Notes: a model not told the origin generated them from the sequence alone. Positions 34,266 to 43,846 are shown, counted from the stretch's first letter. The stretch: DNA of 64,000 nt from Rhizobium grahamii CCGE 502 (GCF_000298315.2 NZ_AEYE02000016.1:1-64000), one strand, 5' to 3'. Made by a program: numbers and translations.

Positions 34266-35447
34266 CTATTGTCGTTGATCAGCAGAAGGACCCAAAGCTG
34301 CCTGAGCGGTGGTCAGCGGACTGCGTTTGAGATAGCTGAGGATGGCAAACTGCTCGGCGGGATCGCGGACCGCCTTAGATCTGATGATGGCGACGTAGTC
34401 CGCGGTCGCATCCCACGCCTCCCAGTCCGCCAGTTCCGTGGCGACGAACCCGGCCATCGGCTTGCGTATCTCAATGAAGTTGCGATAGGCCTCGATCACC
34501 CGCTGCCGGGGGATGGTGCCGTCGGCACCGCCATGCACGCTCAATGCGAGAAGAGCCGCCTGGATTTCCGGCAGGGTCCGCTGGCGATCGGCGAAGAAGG
34601 TTGTCTCCAGCCAGTCGACGCGGCTTGCACCCCGCAATTCCAGATCGGCGGCCAGCAAAGCCGAAAGGTTGGTCGCGTCCCGTGTCTTCAACGCCGTGTC
34701 GATTTGCTGTTCAAGCGCGACGGCTGTATCAGGACCGCCTGCGATACCCAGCAGCAACGTGTAGGCCGGACGTCGAGAAGCCAATGTCGAATCATTGGTC
34801 CAGGTCACTAGTTTGGCTGGATCGAGCTGTGGCTTGAGCAGCCGGGTCACGCCGTAAGGCGCTCGCGACAGCTCGCCATATGCGATCTCGGCTACCAAAG
34901 GTTCAGGGCTTTCAAGTTGCGACGCGACGACGACAATCCGTTCCCGCCATTCGTCGTCCGTCAGATACGAGGATGTGAGGGTCAGTTGTGGCCAAATTCT
35001 CTTCGGCGTCGCTGCGCTTTGCTTCGTCTGCGCGAGTTGTCGTAGCCACCCGGCGAAGTCGACCGGCATTGCGCCCAAGCTCGTCCATTTCTCGGAAACC
35101 GTGTCGTGAAGGAGAAGCAAGGGCCTATTGTCGAGTTTCGCCACCTCTCCATCCGCGACAGTCAGACCGTCGACCGACATCACCGCCACGGCGACTGGCG
35201 TGACCAGTCCGGGCTGCACGAGGACATCGCCGACAGTTCCGTTCCCCTTGACAATTTTCATGACACGGAACCGACCTTGCCCATCCAGGGGAGTGGCTAG
35301 CACCGCCTGGTCTGCGGCGTCGATCTTCTGGCCCGGCGTCACCGCCAGCCCCGAGAAGCAGATGGCACAGGCCTGCGCATTTCCAGCGAAGGCCAGGATC
35401 ACACTGCCTATGCTCAAAAGCAGCCGTACGAATGCCTTCGCTACCAT
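34266..35447 (-). CDS. Exported hypothetical protein with HEAT-like helical repeats
   Basis: About 393 aa from an ATG with GGAGA upstream. The signal peptide FVRLLLSIGSVILAFAGNA is followed at once by the Cys pair ACAICFSG. Residues about 40-130 look like a beta-rich domain (VMKIVKGNGTVGDVLVQPGL); the rest is helical with repeats of HEAT type (LVAEIAYGELSRAPYGVTRL). I do not recognise the family. It sits between the DUF3604 and PpiC genes on the same strand and is probably part of the same envelope complex. Confidence 0.75.
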   Translation of the reverse strand: MVAKAFVRLLLSIGSVILAFAGNAQACAICFSGLAVTPGQKIDAADQAVLATPLDGQGRFRVMKIVKGNGTVGDVLVQPGLVTPVAVAVMSVDGLTVADGEVAKLDNRPLLLLHDTVSEKWTSLGAMPVDFAGWLRQLAQTKQSAATPKRIWPQLTLTSSYLTDDEWRERIVVVASQLESPEPLVAEIAYGELSRAPYGVTRLLKPQLDPAKLVTWTNDSTLASRRPAYTLLLGIAGGPDTAVALEQQIDTALKTRDATNLSALLAADLELRGASRVDWLETTFFADRQRTLPEIQAALLALSVHGGADGTIPRQRVIEAYRNFIEIRKPMAGFVATELADWEAWDATADYVAIIRSKAVRDPAEQFAILSYLKRSPLTTAQAALGPSADQRQ

Positions 35448-35524
35448 GGGACTCTCCATTACCCTCGGCCAGCCCTCCAACATCGGCCGACGACCATCGG
35501 CGCGCAGTCAATAGAGCTTCCAGT

Positions 35525-37768
35525 TCAGAATGGTGCCTTCTGCGGGGTCAAGGGATCGAGCATACGCGGCGTCGGCACGACTTCGTAGTTCGCGAAGCCG
35601 AACTCGTTGCTGCGGGCGGCGTAGTATTTGTCGCCTAGCTTGTAGACGGTTGCCTCATACGGAGCGTTATTGAGGGTCGTGATGATGGCCCCGTCCTTGA
35701 TGGCGTAGGCGGTACCCTGCCCCGTCAGGCCCCCGTGTAATACGTCCCCGATCTCGCTGGGCTTCGGGATCGCTCCGTTGACGTTGCCGACGAGGCGCTG
35801 GCCCGATGTGGTCCAGGCGATGTTGAAAACTTCCCCTGTGACGTTGTTGCGAACCCAGCTCGACTTGCCGACGACGAGGTCGGTGAGGGCTTTGGTATCA
35901 AGCGCCATCGCACCTTGCTGCTTCAGATCCGCAACGGTCGTGCCCTTGTCGGCGGCAGCCCGCAGGTCCTTAGTCGGCGTATACCAAATCGGCGAACTCC
36001 ACGCGCGTTCCTGAACGGTCGCGGCAACATTGTCGGGGGGCGCAATGCCCAGCTCCTTTGCCTGGATCGTGGTCCAGCGAGGTGTCGGGATTTCGAGAGT
36101 ACGCAGATAGTAGAAGGCGTCGAGGCTCGGATCGAATTCAGGGTCCGTCCAGGAACCCTTCAATTCAACGGCGCCGATGGTGTTGGTGTAGCTTGCATCG
36201 GAGATGTTCACTGTGCTGCCGATCGGCGGGACGATTCCGGTGAATTCATCGGGCGTACGGTTCCCAGCCCAGGCGACGTCGTAGACCTTCTCGAAGCTCT
36301 GGCCATGCTTCGACCAGCCCTTGACGATCTGGATTCGGTCGAGATTGCCGGAGGTCGGGTCCTTCACCGCCCAGACGGCAAAGGACGGCGCTTTGGCTTC
36401 ACCCAGCGGAGGCAGGTCGCCGCCCATCGGCACCCCGCTCGCATATGCGGTCTTCACCCAATCTTGTTTGGCAACATTGGTTGCGTTGGCGCCCCCGAAG
36501 AAGCGGACCTTGATGTGCGGACCGCTGGTGGCAAAGGTCTCCTTGCGCTGCATGGCGTCGAAGAGTGACGCTCGGGTATTTTCTTCGGCCCAGACGCCCG
36601 TGAGGCCTGCGGGGTTTTCAAGCCGGACATCGAGACCTGCGAAAACGTAGCCCGACATGCGCTGCTTTATGTCGCCGTCATTGCGCGCATGGCCGCCGTA
36701 GAAATTGTCTTGACGATAAGGCACGCCGGTATTGTGAGAGTCCGATCCGCCGACGAATCCAGTCTTGTAGGGGTTGAACCCTTTCGCTTGCGCCATCGCC
36801 AGGCCATCCTTGAGCGCCTGTCTGATGTAACTGCCGGAGACGGTCGGGAAGCGGCCTGCCGGATCGCCGAGGAGGTAGGTGAGGATTTCGAAGTTGGCGA
36901 ACTCGTCGTTGGGAGACAGGGTCGGGTGAGTCTCGGACGCTCCCTTGATTTGCTTGATCTCGCTCAGCCGCTCGTTGCGATCGCGCGATGCTGCCCAGGC
37001 GGCGTCAATGGGGCGCCCCTTCTCATCGACATCGGTCGGAAACATATGGCCGTCAGAGAGATTGGCATTGTGGGAGATTGCCAGAAGGTCGTTGCCTGCC
37101 TTGCGCTGTCCATCCATCCAGTTCCAAAGGTCAGATGGGTCGCTTGAATCGATCGAACTGTAAGGTGCCTCCGGGACTTTGGCGCAATCACGGAAAAAGA
37201 CATTGCGGTGCATGTTGCGGTTGTTCGGCGTCGACGTCCACTCATAGGAGCAGAAAGCCGTAAACTTACCGGGTTCGTTGGCCTGGTCGGCCATGTCGAT
37301 GTTCTGCTTCCAGACGGAACCAGCCACCTCGGGCGATATGAGCTCCTTGATCGGATCCTTGTCGACGATCGTACCTCCCAACCAGAGGTAAATCCGTGTG
37401 ATGTCTGCCGGGTCTTTGACGATCAGCTTCTGCGCGATCGGAAGCTTGCTGATGGCTGAACCTGGCGTGTTGGCAAGCGCGACGGTTCCAACATACTCGG
37501 AATGATCGGTGACACCCATCCAGTCAAGCGGCGTGTCGATCTTGATGTCATATCCGAGTGGATGCTTGATTGTCTCGCCCTTGGCGTATCTGTACGCGTC
37601 GGCTGGCGTGCTCTTCGTGTTGCCGAAGATGTAGGCGTCAAACGACCACCCGGTGTGGACGTGCGTTTCGCCGAAATAGGCCTGCCTTTCCTGTGCCGAT
37701 GCCGCAACGACTGAGACCATTAGAATGGTTGACGACAGCAACAAAGTCAGTTGGTTCGATCCGCTCAT
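35525..37768 (-). CDS. DUF3604 domain exported protein
   Basis: A 747-aa periplasmic protein: signal peptide to about residue 25, then AYFGETHVHTGWSFDAYIFG. The H-x-H and later GVTDHSEYVG, LLAISHNANLSDGHMF and GGSDSHNTGVP recall PHP-type metal-dependent hydrolases, so a metal-binding esterase is plausible, though the family is not characterised. Length is normal for DUF3604. AAAGGAT precedes the ATG. It is the promoter-proximal gene of the minus-strand operon through 31078 and is divergent from the TPR gene at 38222. Confidence 0.85.
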   Translation of the reverse strand: MSGSNQLTLLLSSTILMVSVVAASAQERQAYFGETHVHTGWSFDAYIFGNTKSTPADAYRYAKGETIKHPLGYDIKIDTPLDWMGVTDHSEYVGTVALANTPGSAISKLPIAQKLIVKDPADITRIYLWLGGTIVDKDPIKELISPEVAGSVWKQNIDMADQANEPGKFTAFCSYEWTSTPNNRNMHRNVFFRDCAKVPEAPYSSIDSSDPSDLWNWMDGQRKAGNDLLAISHNANLSDGHMFPTDVDEKGRPIDAAWAASRDRNERLSEIKQIKGASETHPTLSPNDEFANFEILTYLLGDPAGRFPTVSGSYIRQALKDGLAMAQAKGFNPYKTGFVGGSDSHNTGVPYRQDNFYGGHARNDGDIKQRMSGYVFAGLDVRLENPAGLTGVWAEENTRASLFDAMQRKETFATSGPHIKVRFFGGANATNVAKQDWVKTAYASGVPMGGDLPPLGEAKAPSFAVWAVKDPTSGNLDRIQIVKGWSKHGQSFEKVYDVAWAGNRTPDEFTGIVPPIGSTVNISDASYTNTIGAVELKGSWTDPEFDPSLDAFYYLRTLEIPTPRWTTIQAKELGIAPPDNVAATVQERAWSSPIWYTPTKDLRAAADKGTTVADLKQQGAMALDTKALTDLVVGKSSWVRNNVTGEVFNIAWTTSGQRLVGNVNGAIPKPSEIGDVLHGGLTGQGTAYAIKDGAIITTLNNAPYEATVYKLGDKYYAARSNEFGFANYEVVPTPRMLDPLTPQKAPF

Positions 37769-38221
37769 TCTAGCAATCCTTTATCGATGGGGTGCGGGTA
37801 TCCCTCGGGTCAAGCGAATGTCTGTGAACTTCCTCGATCTCGGTCGCGCGCCACGCCTTGGTGAGAACGCCTGCAGCAACCCCAGCAACGAGGCCGATCT
37901 CTGAAGAGTCATGATGTCCCATTGCGCCGCAACTCCCTCCGAGCGGCATTGGGCCGTAGTGCGTATCGTGAGCAGAGATCGGAAATCCGCAAGTATGTAA
38001 CTGTAACCTACGGCGTATGGCGTCCGTAGTTGCTGTCACGCGTCGGAGTTGTATGACAACATTGACCGGGACTGCGGGCGTGCGAGGTCCCAGTGCAAGA
38101 ACTGCGTGCACAAAAGGTTTATCTTCGTGGACGACGAGCAGGTTCTGCAGTAAGTTACATTCAGCGCATGTAATAAAATTTCTGATAGAAGCGTCCCTCA
38201 AGAGTGGGTGAGGAGCTAGCC
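37769..38221. promoter_or_regulatory. Divergent regulatory region with inverted repeats
   Basis: A 453-bp gap between the DUF3604 and TPR genes. It holds TGTAACTGTAACC (37996-38008), an inverted repeat CTACGG-N10-CCGTAG (38008-38029), and another, TTACAT-N7-ATGTAA (38155-38173), about 50 bp before the TPR gene. A minus-strand frame across the gap has no protein-like features. It probably carries both promoters and sites for the TPR protein or another regulator. Confidence 0.45.
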
Positions 38222-40030
38222 TTGCAGAACGAACTGTCACCGGGGGCCGGTGCTGCGCCCCTGCTCTCGCGCGCCGCGCCGAGCGCTGAAGATGTTCGCA
38301 CTCAGCTTCAACGCATCATTACCAGTCCTGAATTTCCGCCCTCGGGGCGGGGTGGAGCATTTCTCACATATGTGGTGGAGGAGACACTTGCGGGTCGCGC
38401 CGATCGGATCAAGGGCTACTCCGTTGCGGTCGAAGTATTCAAGCGCGATGCGGGTTTCACGCAAGACGACCCGGTGGTGCGCATTGAGGCCGGCCGGCTG
38501 CGGCGAATACTGGAGCGCTATTATCTCGTTGCTGGTCAAAGTGACCCTATCAGGATCGACATTCCCAAGGGTGGCTATGTTCCCGCAATAGGATGGAATG
38601 ATCCCACGCCGGATACGCAAATCAGGCCGGTGGTTGACGACGGCTCGACGGCAACCCGGCCGCGACGCCTCTTTACACGGGGATGGCTGATCCTCCCACT
38701 GCTGCTTGTTTTCGCGGCGGGAAGCATCCTGTCAGCCTGGTTCTTCCCTATTCCATGGTTTGGGGGACCAGCATCTGACGAGCCCACACTCGCCATCGCC
38801 CAGTTTGCCAATCTTGGAGAAGGCCCGCGCGCAGAAAGCTATACGCTGGGGCTGACCGAGGAATTGTTGACCGCCCTGCCGCGGTTCAAGGAAATCAAGG
38901 TGTTCGGGCGAGCAACATCGAAATCCTTGAGCCCAGAAGCCGGGACGTCCCTGGTGCAGACCGACCTGGGCACACGCTTTCTGCTTGGAGGAGGTGTTCG
39001 CGTTTCCGGCGATCTTGTGCGTGTCACGGCGCGGCTCGTCGACACCCAAAGCGGGGAGATCCTGTGGTCCCAGATTTACGAGGACAATATTCGAACGCGC
39101 GATCAGTTCACGATCCAGGCGGATATCGCCAATCAGGTTGCATCCGCCGTAGCGCAGCCCTATGGCATCATCGCGCAGGTGGAAGCCGCCAATCGACCAC
39201 CCGACGATCTTGGCATTCAGGCATGTATGTTGGCCTTCTACGGCTATCGAGCCGAATTGAGTGCCGAGCGGCATGCAGCGGTGCGCGCTTGCCTCGAAAC
39301 TGCTGTGGCCGACCATCCCACTTTCGCGACCGGGTGGGCGATGCTCTCCATGGTTTATCTCGACGAGAGCCGTTTCAAGTTCAACACCAGGAACGACGCC
39401 TCGACGCCGATCGAACGCAGTCTTCAGGCGGCCCGTCGTGCCGTGCAACAGGATGTGAACAACACCCGCGGCCTGCAGGCTCTGATGACTGCATTGTTCT
39501 TCAGCAATCAGGTTCCAGAGGCACTCAAAGTCGGTCAACAAGCGTTGGACATCAATCCGAACGACACCGAGCTGTTGGGAGAATTTGGAACTCGCGTCGC
39601 GATGAGCGGGCAGTGGCGACGTGGAGCCGATCTGCTGGATCGGGCCCTGGCGCTTAATCCTGGCGGAGGTGGCTATTATCACGGGACACGAGCGCTGGCG
39701 GCCTACATGCTTAACGATACCGAGACCGCCCTGATCGAGATCAAGAACGCGGATCTGCAGAAATTTCCGCTATATCACGCCGTCGCTGCCGTCATCTATG
39801 TTAACGCCGGAATGACCGACGACGCCCGTCGCGAGGCCACGCTGTTCAACCAGTTGCGCCCTGACTTCATCCCGAACATCGTTGCCGAACTGAAATCGCG
39901 CAATTTCCAACCCGCGGATCGGGCCCGATTGATTGCGGATATCCGAAAGGCAGGATTGCCCGCCGCGGACGAGGTGGCGTCGACAATGATGCTTCCGACA
40001 GATTCCTCGGCCACCCTTCAACCCCGCTGA
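38222..40030 (+). CDS. Membrane-anchored TPR protein with N-terminal regulator-like domain and TolB-like domain
   Basis: About 602 aa. Residues 20-125 hold the region FLTYVVEETLAGRADRIKGY and VVRIEAGRLRRILERYY, ending IPKGGYVPA, often found at the start of proteins annotated as adenylate-cyclase-like or CadC-like regulators. A TM helix follows (GWLILPLLLVFAAGSILSAW), then a FlgO/TolB-N-like domain (LAIAQFANLGEGP ... LLTALPRFKEIKVFGR), then tetratricopeptide repeats to the end. The TTG start has GAGGAG six bases upstream. Topology suggests a one-component sensor across the membrane, controlling the divergent operon. DNA binding is inferred, not shown. Confidence 0.78.
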   Translation: MQNELSPGAGAAPLLSRAAPSAEDVRTQLQRIITSPEFPPSGRGGAFLTYVVEETLAGRADRIKGYSVAVEVFKRDAGFTQDDPVVRIEAGRLRRILERYYLVAGQSDPIRIDIPKGGYVPAIGWNDPTPDTQIRPVVDDGSTATRPRRLFTRGWLILPLLLVFAAGSILSAWFFPIPWFGGPASDEPTLAIAQFANLGEGPRAESYTLGLTEELLTALPRFKEIKVFGRATSKSLSPEAGTSLVQTDLGTRFLLGGGVRVSGDLVRVTARLVDTQSGEILWSQIYEDNIRTRDQFTIQADIANQVASAVAQPYGIIAQVEAANRPPDDLGIQACMLAFYGYRAELSAERHAAVRACLETAVADHPTFATGWAMLSMVYLDESRFKFNTRNDASTPIERSLQAARRAVQQDVNNTRGLQALMTALFFSNQVPEALKVGQQALDINPNDTELLGEFGTRVAMSGQWRRGADLLDRALALNPGGGGYYHGTRALAAYMLNDTETALIEIKNADLQKFPLYHAVAAVIYVNAGMTDDARREATLFNQLRPDFIPNIVAELKSRNFQPADRARLIADIRKAGLPAADEVASTMMLPTDSSATLQPR

Positions 40031-40159
40031 TAATGTGGCGGATTGGCCACAACGCCAAGCAGATACGGTACAGAACATACCCGATGTTACGCGACCGGGA
40101 CCAGGTCCTTCATGTATCCATCGAGGGACTGGTGATGAACATCTGGAAGAGGGCGATCG

Positions 40160-41467
40160 GTGGGCAGCCATAATAGCGTTGCGTGGGCGTCGGCACGAAC
40201 GGGCTGGCTCCGTTGGCTTATACTGTTTTGTGTGCTCCTGGCCCTGCCGGCGTGTGGTGGCCATCCGAAAGATGTGCTGACCCCGGTGGCCAATACGTCT
40301 CCGCAGTCGCCGAAAGTGGACATGCTGATCGCCACGACCCGCACCCGTTCGACCGTGCCAGGCGAGATGTTTAATGGAGAACGTGCGCGGACCCCGGCCT
40401 TCGCCGACATGACGATCTCCATTCCACCGAGCAAAGTTCGCAAGGAAGGAGAAGTCGCCTGGCCGAAGCGATTGCCGTCCAATCCGGCGACCGACTTTGC
40501 CACCATCAGGGCCGACGACTTAAACATTGACGAAGCCAAGAAATGGTTGAGCGCAAACGTCAGAAGGACACCAGACGGAAGCGTGCTGGTCTTCATTCAC
40601 GGCTTCAACAACCGGTTCGAGGATGCGGTCTACCGCTTCGCGCAGATCGTGCATGACTCCGGCGTCCATAGCGCACCCGTCCTGGTGACATGGCCCTCGC
40701 GTGGCAGCCTGCTTGCCTACGGCTATGACCGTGAAAGCACAAACTACACACGCAACGCGCTTGAGACGCTGTTCCAGTATCTGGCGAAAGATCCCGAGGT
40801 GAAGGAGGTGTCGATCCTTGCCCATTCGATGGGCAACTGGCTGGCACTGGAATCGTTGCGCCAGATGGCGATCCGCAACGGGCGCCTGCCCGAGAAGTTC
40901 AAGAACGTCATGCTCGCGGCGCCCGACGTCGACGTTGATGTCTTCAGCCAGCAGATCGTCGACATGGGCAAGCAGCACCCGCAGTTCACACTCTTCGTAT
41001 CCCGAGACGACAAGGCGCTGGCGTTTTCGCGTCGCGTCTGGGGTGACGTCTCAAGACTTGGTGCCATCGATCCGGAGCAAGCGCCCTACAAGAAGGATCT
41101 GGAAGACAACAAGATCATGGTCGTCGACCTCACCAAGATCAAATCCGGCGACAGCATGAACCACGGCAAGTTCGCGGAATCGCCTGAGATCGTCCAGCTT
41201 ATCGGCCAGCGCATCTCCGAGGGACAGACGCTGACCGATAGCCACGTCGGACTGGGCGACCAGATTCTCGTTGCAACGACGGGGGCTGCAACTGCGGCCG
41301 GCAACGTCGCTGGCCTTGTTCTCGCCGCACCGGTTGCCGTGGTCGATCAGGACACCCGCGAGAATTACGCAACCCATGTCGGAAGCCTGGCGGGTGCAGG
41401 CCACACACAGTCGCCCGCGCCCAAGAATTGCGATCAAACCCGACCGACGCCGAGCTGCAAACACTGA
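40160..41467 (+). CDS. DUF900 alpha/beta-hydrolase lipoprotein
   Basis: A 435-aa protein starting with GTG behind GAGGG. A signal sequence with lipobox LPAC (Cys32) predicts a lipoprotein. The body is an esterase of the DUF900 type: VDMLIATTR, VLVFIHGFNNRFEDAVYRFA, LVTWPSRGSLLAYGYDRES and the nucleophile elbow ILAHSMGNWL. The pattern of a conserved F-I-H-G-F-N oxyanion loop is diagnostic. The last 80 residues form a disordered Ala/Thr-rich tail. It lies downstream of the TPR gene on the same strand. Confidence 0.85.
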   Translation: MGSHNSVAWASARTGWLRWLILFCVLLALPACGGHPKDVLTPVANTSPQSPKVDMLIATTRTRSTVPGEMFNGERARTPAFADMTISIPPSKVRKEGEVAWPKRLPSNPATDFATIRADDLNIDEAKKWLSANVRRTPDGSVLVFIHGFNNRFEDAVYRFAQIVHDSGVHSAPVLVTWPSRGSLLAYGYDRESTNYTRNALETLFQYLAKDPEVKEVSILAHSMGNWLALESLRQMAIRNGRLPEKFKNVMLAAPDVDVDVFSQQIVDMGKQHPQFTLFVSRDDKALAFSRRVWGDVSRLGAIDPEQAPYKKDLEDNKIMVVDLTKIKSGDSMNHGKFAESPEIVQLIGQRISEGQTLTDSHVGLGDQILVATTGAATAAGNVAGLVLAAPVAVVDQDTRENYATHVGSLAGAGHTQSPAPKNCDQTRPTPSCKH

Positions 41468-42144
41468 TTTCGCGAATAGAGGACTGCAACTACATGGCCA
41501 TAAAGAGCTTTCTGCAGCATGATTTCGATAGAGACAAAGACCGCGATCGGGGCAATTCCGTCTAAAGCAGATGAGGGAATATAAGCGAGTTTTTTGGTTG
41601 CAGGCCGCCACCTTGTGCGTCGGCCTTGGTGTTGCATCTTCGGTTCAGTCGGCCAACATCGCTCCGGGCATTCCGGAAGCGAAGGTGGGAGGATCCTGAC
41701 GACATGATCGTTTCTAATCCCTTGCCGGTTGACTCAAAATAATCTGATCCTGATCAAGCAGAGGCTGGACATACCGAAGATCAGTCCACACGGTTCTTGG
41801 CCAGCACGCGACGCTCGCCGTCGATATCCTGAATAGGTCGAAAATCTGTGGAGCTCGGCAATTCAGCGCATCGGCAAGCAGTTCGCCGGCATGGCGGCGG
41901 CGGCTGCCCACCCCGATGTGCCGGCTGCGGAATAGCCGAGCTGGCGTGCCTCCACGATCCAGCTACGCATGATTGCCATGAGGGCGGTATCGATTACGTC
42001 GTCGATCCATTCATCGCGATGTTGGATTCAATGCTGCCCGGTTTCTGTCTCGAGGTGCATTGGAAGCCAGCTCGCGATGCTGCGGCGCTCGTATCCGGTC
42101 CGCCTATAGCCCACAGTAGCGGCTATTTGAATTCTCGACTGACT
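41468..42144. other. 677-bp gap holding one tiny secreted ORF
   Basis: Apart from the short frame at 41571 I see no recognisable gene. Frames of about 65 and 103 codons on the two strands across 41714-42159 lack start sites and motifs. It may be eroded coding sequence. Confidence 0.35.
41571..41699 (+). CDS. Possible tiny secreted peptide (42 aa)
   Basis: Reads MREYKRVFWLQAATLCVGLG, then VASSVQSANIAPGIPEAKVG and a stop. The first 27 residues are a good signal peptide with a VQSA-N type cleavage site, leaving a mature part of about 15 residues. The ribosome site is weak. It could be a small exported peptide or the start of a truncated periplasmic gene. Confidence 0.35.
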   Translation: MREYKRVFWLQAATLCVGLGVASSVQSANIAPGIPEAKVGGS

Positions 42145-42312
42145 TTAAAAATCACATGAGCCTCCCCCTTTAGGAGTGAAGCCATCTGCGCAGGCAGCGT
42201 TTGCAGGCTGTGTAAGGGACCGCGCTCCTGGTCCGCCGGTGGTGCATGACGCGCTGAGTGCGGCGAGAACAAGGAAAGCAATGGCTGCGACTGGCTTGTG
42301 CACGCTTTTCAT
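42145..42312 (-). CDS. Small lipoprotein (55 aa)
   Basis: A strong GGAGG lies six bases before the ATG. The protein starts MKSVHKPVAAIAFLVLAALS and continues with ASC, giving a lipobox (LSASC, Cys23). The mature 33 residues are Gly/Pro-rich with two more cysteines (NAACADG and GGSCDF), which could form a disulfide. Too short for most gene callers. It sits upstream of nothing on its own strand except the gap, so it is probably a single-gene unit. Function unknown. Confidence 0.75.
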   Translation of the reverse strand: MKSVHKPVAAIAFLVLAALSASCTTGGPGARSLTQPANAACADGFTPKGGGSCDF

Positions 42313-42547
42313 TGAAACCTCCAAATTGGAAATGCCACAGAGTTGATACCCAGAAGCAATTCGGTTCTAAACAAGGCGGCTGCCTTTCGGGCCTTGGACA
42401 GGCAGAAACAACTGATCAGAGCGACCCGCAGATAGTCGATTCTCACCCGCATTGGTGCCTCCCTCCAACATCAGGATTTGTTGCACCCGGCGGGCTTTTG
42501 TCATTTTCATTGATGAGATATCCCAAGCGCTTATCATCGAAACGGCT

Positions 42548-43273
42548 TCACGGCGTGGCCGATAACTTCATCAGCTCCTTTCGAGCTGTACCGAAAGTTC
42601 CAAGCTGATAAACTGACGCGCCGGTTGATGAGAATGTGAACGACGGAAATGGCTCCGCCAGCATCTTGTTCAGATACGTTTCCGTTCCGACTCCAATGGT
42701 CACATGCGGATTGAAGCGCTCCCCCGCTGCCTCCTGCACGAACTTGGCAACATATTCGATCAGGGATGTCTGTATATCCTTGCCTCCGTCGTCACTGAAG
42801 AACGCAGCCGGAGTACCGGTTTCCACGGTGTAAGGTTTAACGGCAGCAATGAGTTCCTCTTGCAACCGGTGCAAGTCCTCCGTCGGTTCAACGACAATTC
42901 CTGCGAGGCCTACGGGTGGAGATGGGATATAGTAATACTTGAAGGCCTTCAGCGTCCATCCGGTCGGATTGTCCTTGGCGATGACCGTGTTCGCCGCAGC
43001 AAAAACTTTGTCGAGGTCATCCGTGCGGACAAACTGCTGTAGCATTGAGATATGAGGGTGGTGAGTTTCATCGAGCGCGAAGCCCTTCGGAAAAGACTGG
43101 CGCAGAAGAGCGTTGCAGTCCATCGCGTGCTGCATCATCACTGCGTCGGGTTCGAGCGCGATGTCGATTGCTGTCACGCTTTCCTGCGCGGCTGCCCCCG
43201 AAGAAAGAAGCAGGACGAGGCCAAGCCGTGTAACAGCTAAGGCGCACAGACCTCGCAAGTGGATCAGAGACAT
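42548..43273 (-). CDS. Exported 2H phosphoesterase (2'-5' RNA ligase-like)
   Basis: About 241 aa with a signal peptide (GLCALAVTRLGLVLLLSSGA). The two catalytic histidine motifs of the 2H superfamily are visible: HHPHISMLQQF (HxS) and FNPHVTIGVG (HxT). Such enzymes cleave cyclic phosphodiesters or ligate RNA; an exported version probably acts on periplasmic nucleotides or other phosphodiesters. The start was set at MSLIHLRG, since the longer frame would bury the signal peptide. It lies downstream of a receiver gene on the same strand. Confidence 0.78.
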   Translation of the reverse strand: MSLIHLRGLCALAVTRLGLVLLLSSGAAAQESVTAIDIALEPDAVMMQHAMDCNALLRQSFPKGFALDETHHPHISMLQQFVRTDDLDKVFAAANTVIAKDNPTGWTLKAFKYYYIPSPPVGLAGIVVEPTEDLHRLQEELIAAVKPYTVETGTPAAFFSDDGGKDIQTSLIEYVAKFVQEAAGERFNPHVTIGVGTETYLNKMLAEPFPSFTFSSTGASVYQLGTFGTARKELMKLSATP

Positions 43274-43369
43274 TGGCACTGATCCGACCACGGCATAGAC
43301 ACTTTCGATCGGCTCCAGACTTTGCTTTCGACCAAACATAGTCAACTCCATTTCCGGACACTCTCGAGG

Positions 43370-43738
43370 TCACGGTCCGAGTGCCCTGTTGATCGCCGCA
43401 ATAAGCACGGACCCGGCGAACGGCTTCTGCAAGTAAGCGATGCACCCCGCGCGCACTGCCGAGTTTTTAAAGCGTTTATCTTCAAGGGCAGTGACGAAGA
43501 TCACCGGGATCCTGGGACCGTCACTGGCGACCAACTTGCACTGGAGGTCCAGACCGGACATCCCACCACCCAAGTCAATATCCAGCAATATGCACTCAAC
43601 TGTCACGTTCCGGTCTCGATCGAGAAAGGCTTCGGCCGACGCATACTCCACGGCCTTGAATCCAAAGGCATTCAGCAGTCGCCCGAGACTTCGGCGTAGG
43701 CTCTCGTCATCATCGACGAAAGCGACAGTCGGGTGCAG
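43370..43738 (-). CDS. Stand-alone receiver domain with non-standard start
   Basis: From 43651 the frame gives only a partial receiver, but in the same frame upstream the sequence PTVAFVDDDESLRRSLGRLL completes the domain, with the acidic pocket. The phosphoacceptor is in CILLDIDLGGGMSGLD and the Lys-Pro in YLQKPFAGSVL. The only upstream initiator is CTG at 43738, with GAGG seven bases ahead; no ATG, GTG or TTG is available before a stop. So it either starts at CTG or lost its start. About 122 aa. Confidence 0.7.
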   Translation of the reverse strand: MHPTVAFVDDDESLRRSLGRLLNAFGFKAVEYASAEAFLDRDRNVTVECILLDIDLGGGMSGLDLQCKLVASDGPRIPVIFVTALEDKRFKNSAVRAGCIAYLQKPFAGSVLIAAINRALGP

Positions 43739-43818
43739 CTTTACACCTCGTGCCCCCGTTCATGACGATACGCTGGCCTGCAGTTCTGAGGTCACTGTAG
43801 GCGGGTCGGCCGTAATTT

Positions 43819-43836
43819 GATATTGCCCTTAAGGGA
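43819..43836 (+). repeat. Left arm of an 18-bp inverted repeat pair
   Basis: GATATTGCCCTTAAGGGA, whose exact reverse complement occurs at 44105-44122. Each arm contains the palindrome CCCTTAAGGG. The pair encloses 268 bp with a LuxR-type relic. It could be a regulator site used twice or the ends of a tiny mobile element. Confidence 0.7.
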
Positions 43837-43846
43837 GGGTTAGCCG

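Noticed and set aside
37770-38240. Minus-strand frame of 156 codons between DUF3604 and the TPR gene
   Set aside because: No ribosome site, no protein-like pattern, and it covers the divergent promoter region and the start of the TPR gene.
40034-40051. Hairpin TGTGGC-N6-GCCACA after the TPR gene as a terminator
   Set aside because: The stem is short and no T-run follows; the next gene is on the same strand and may be co-transcribed.
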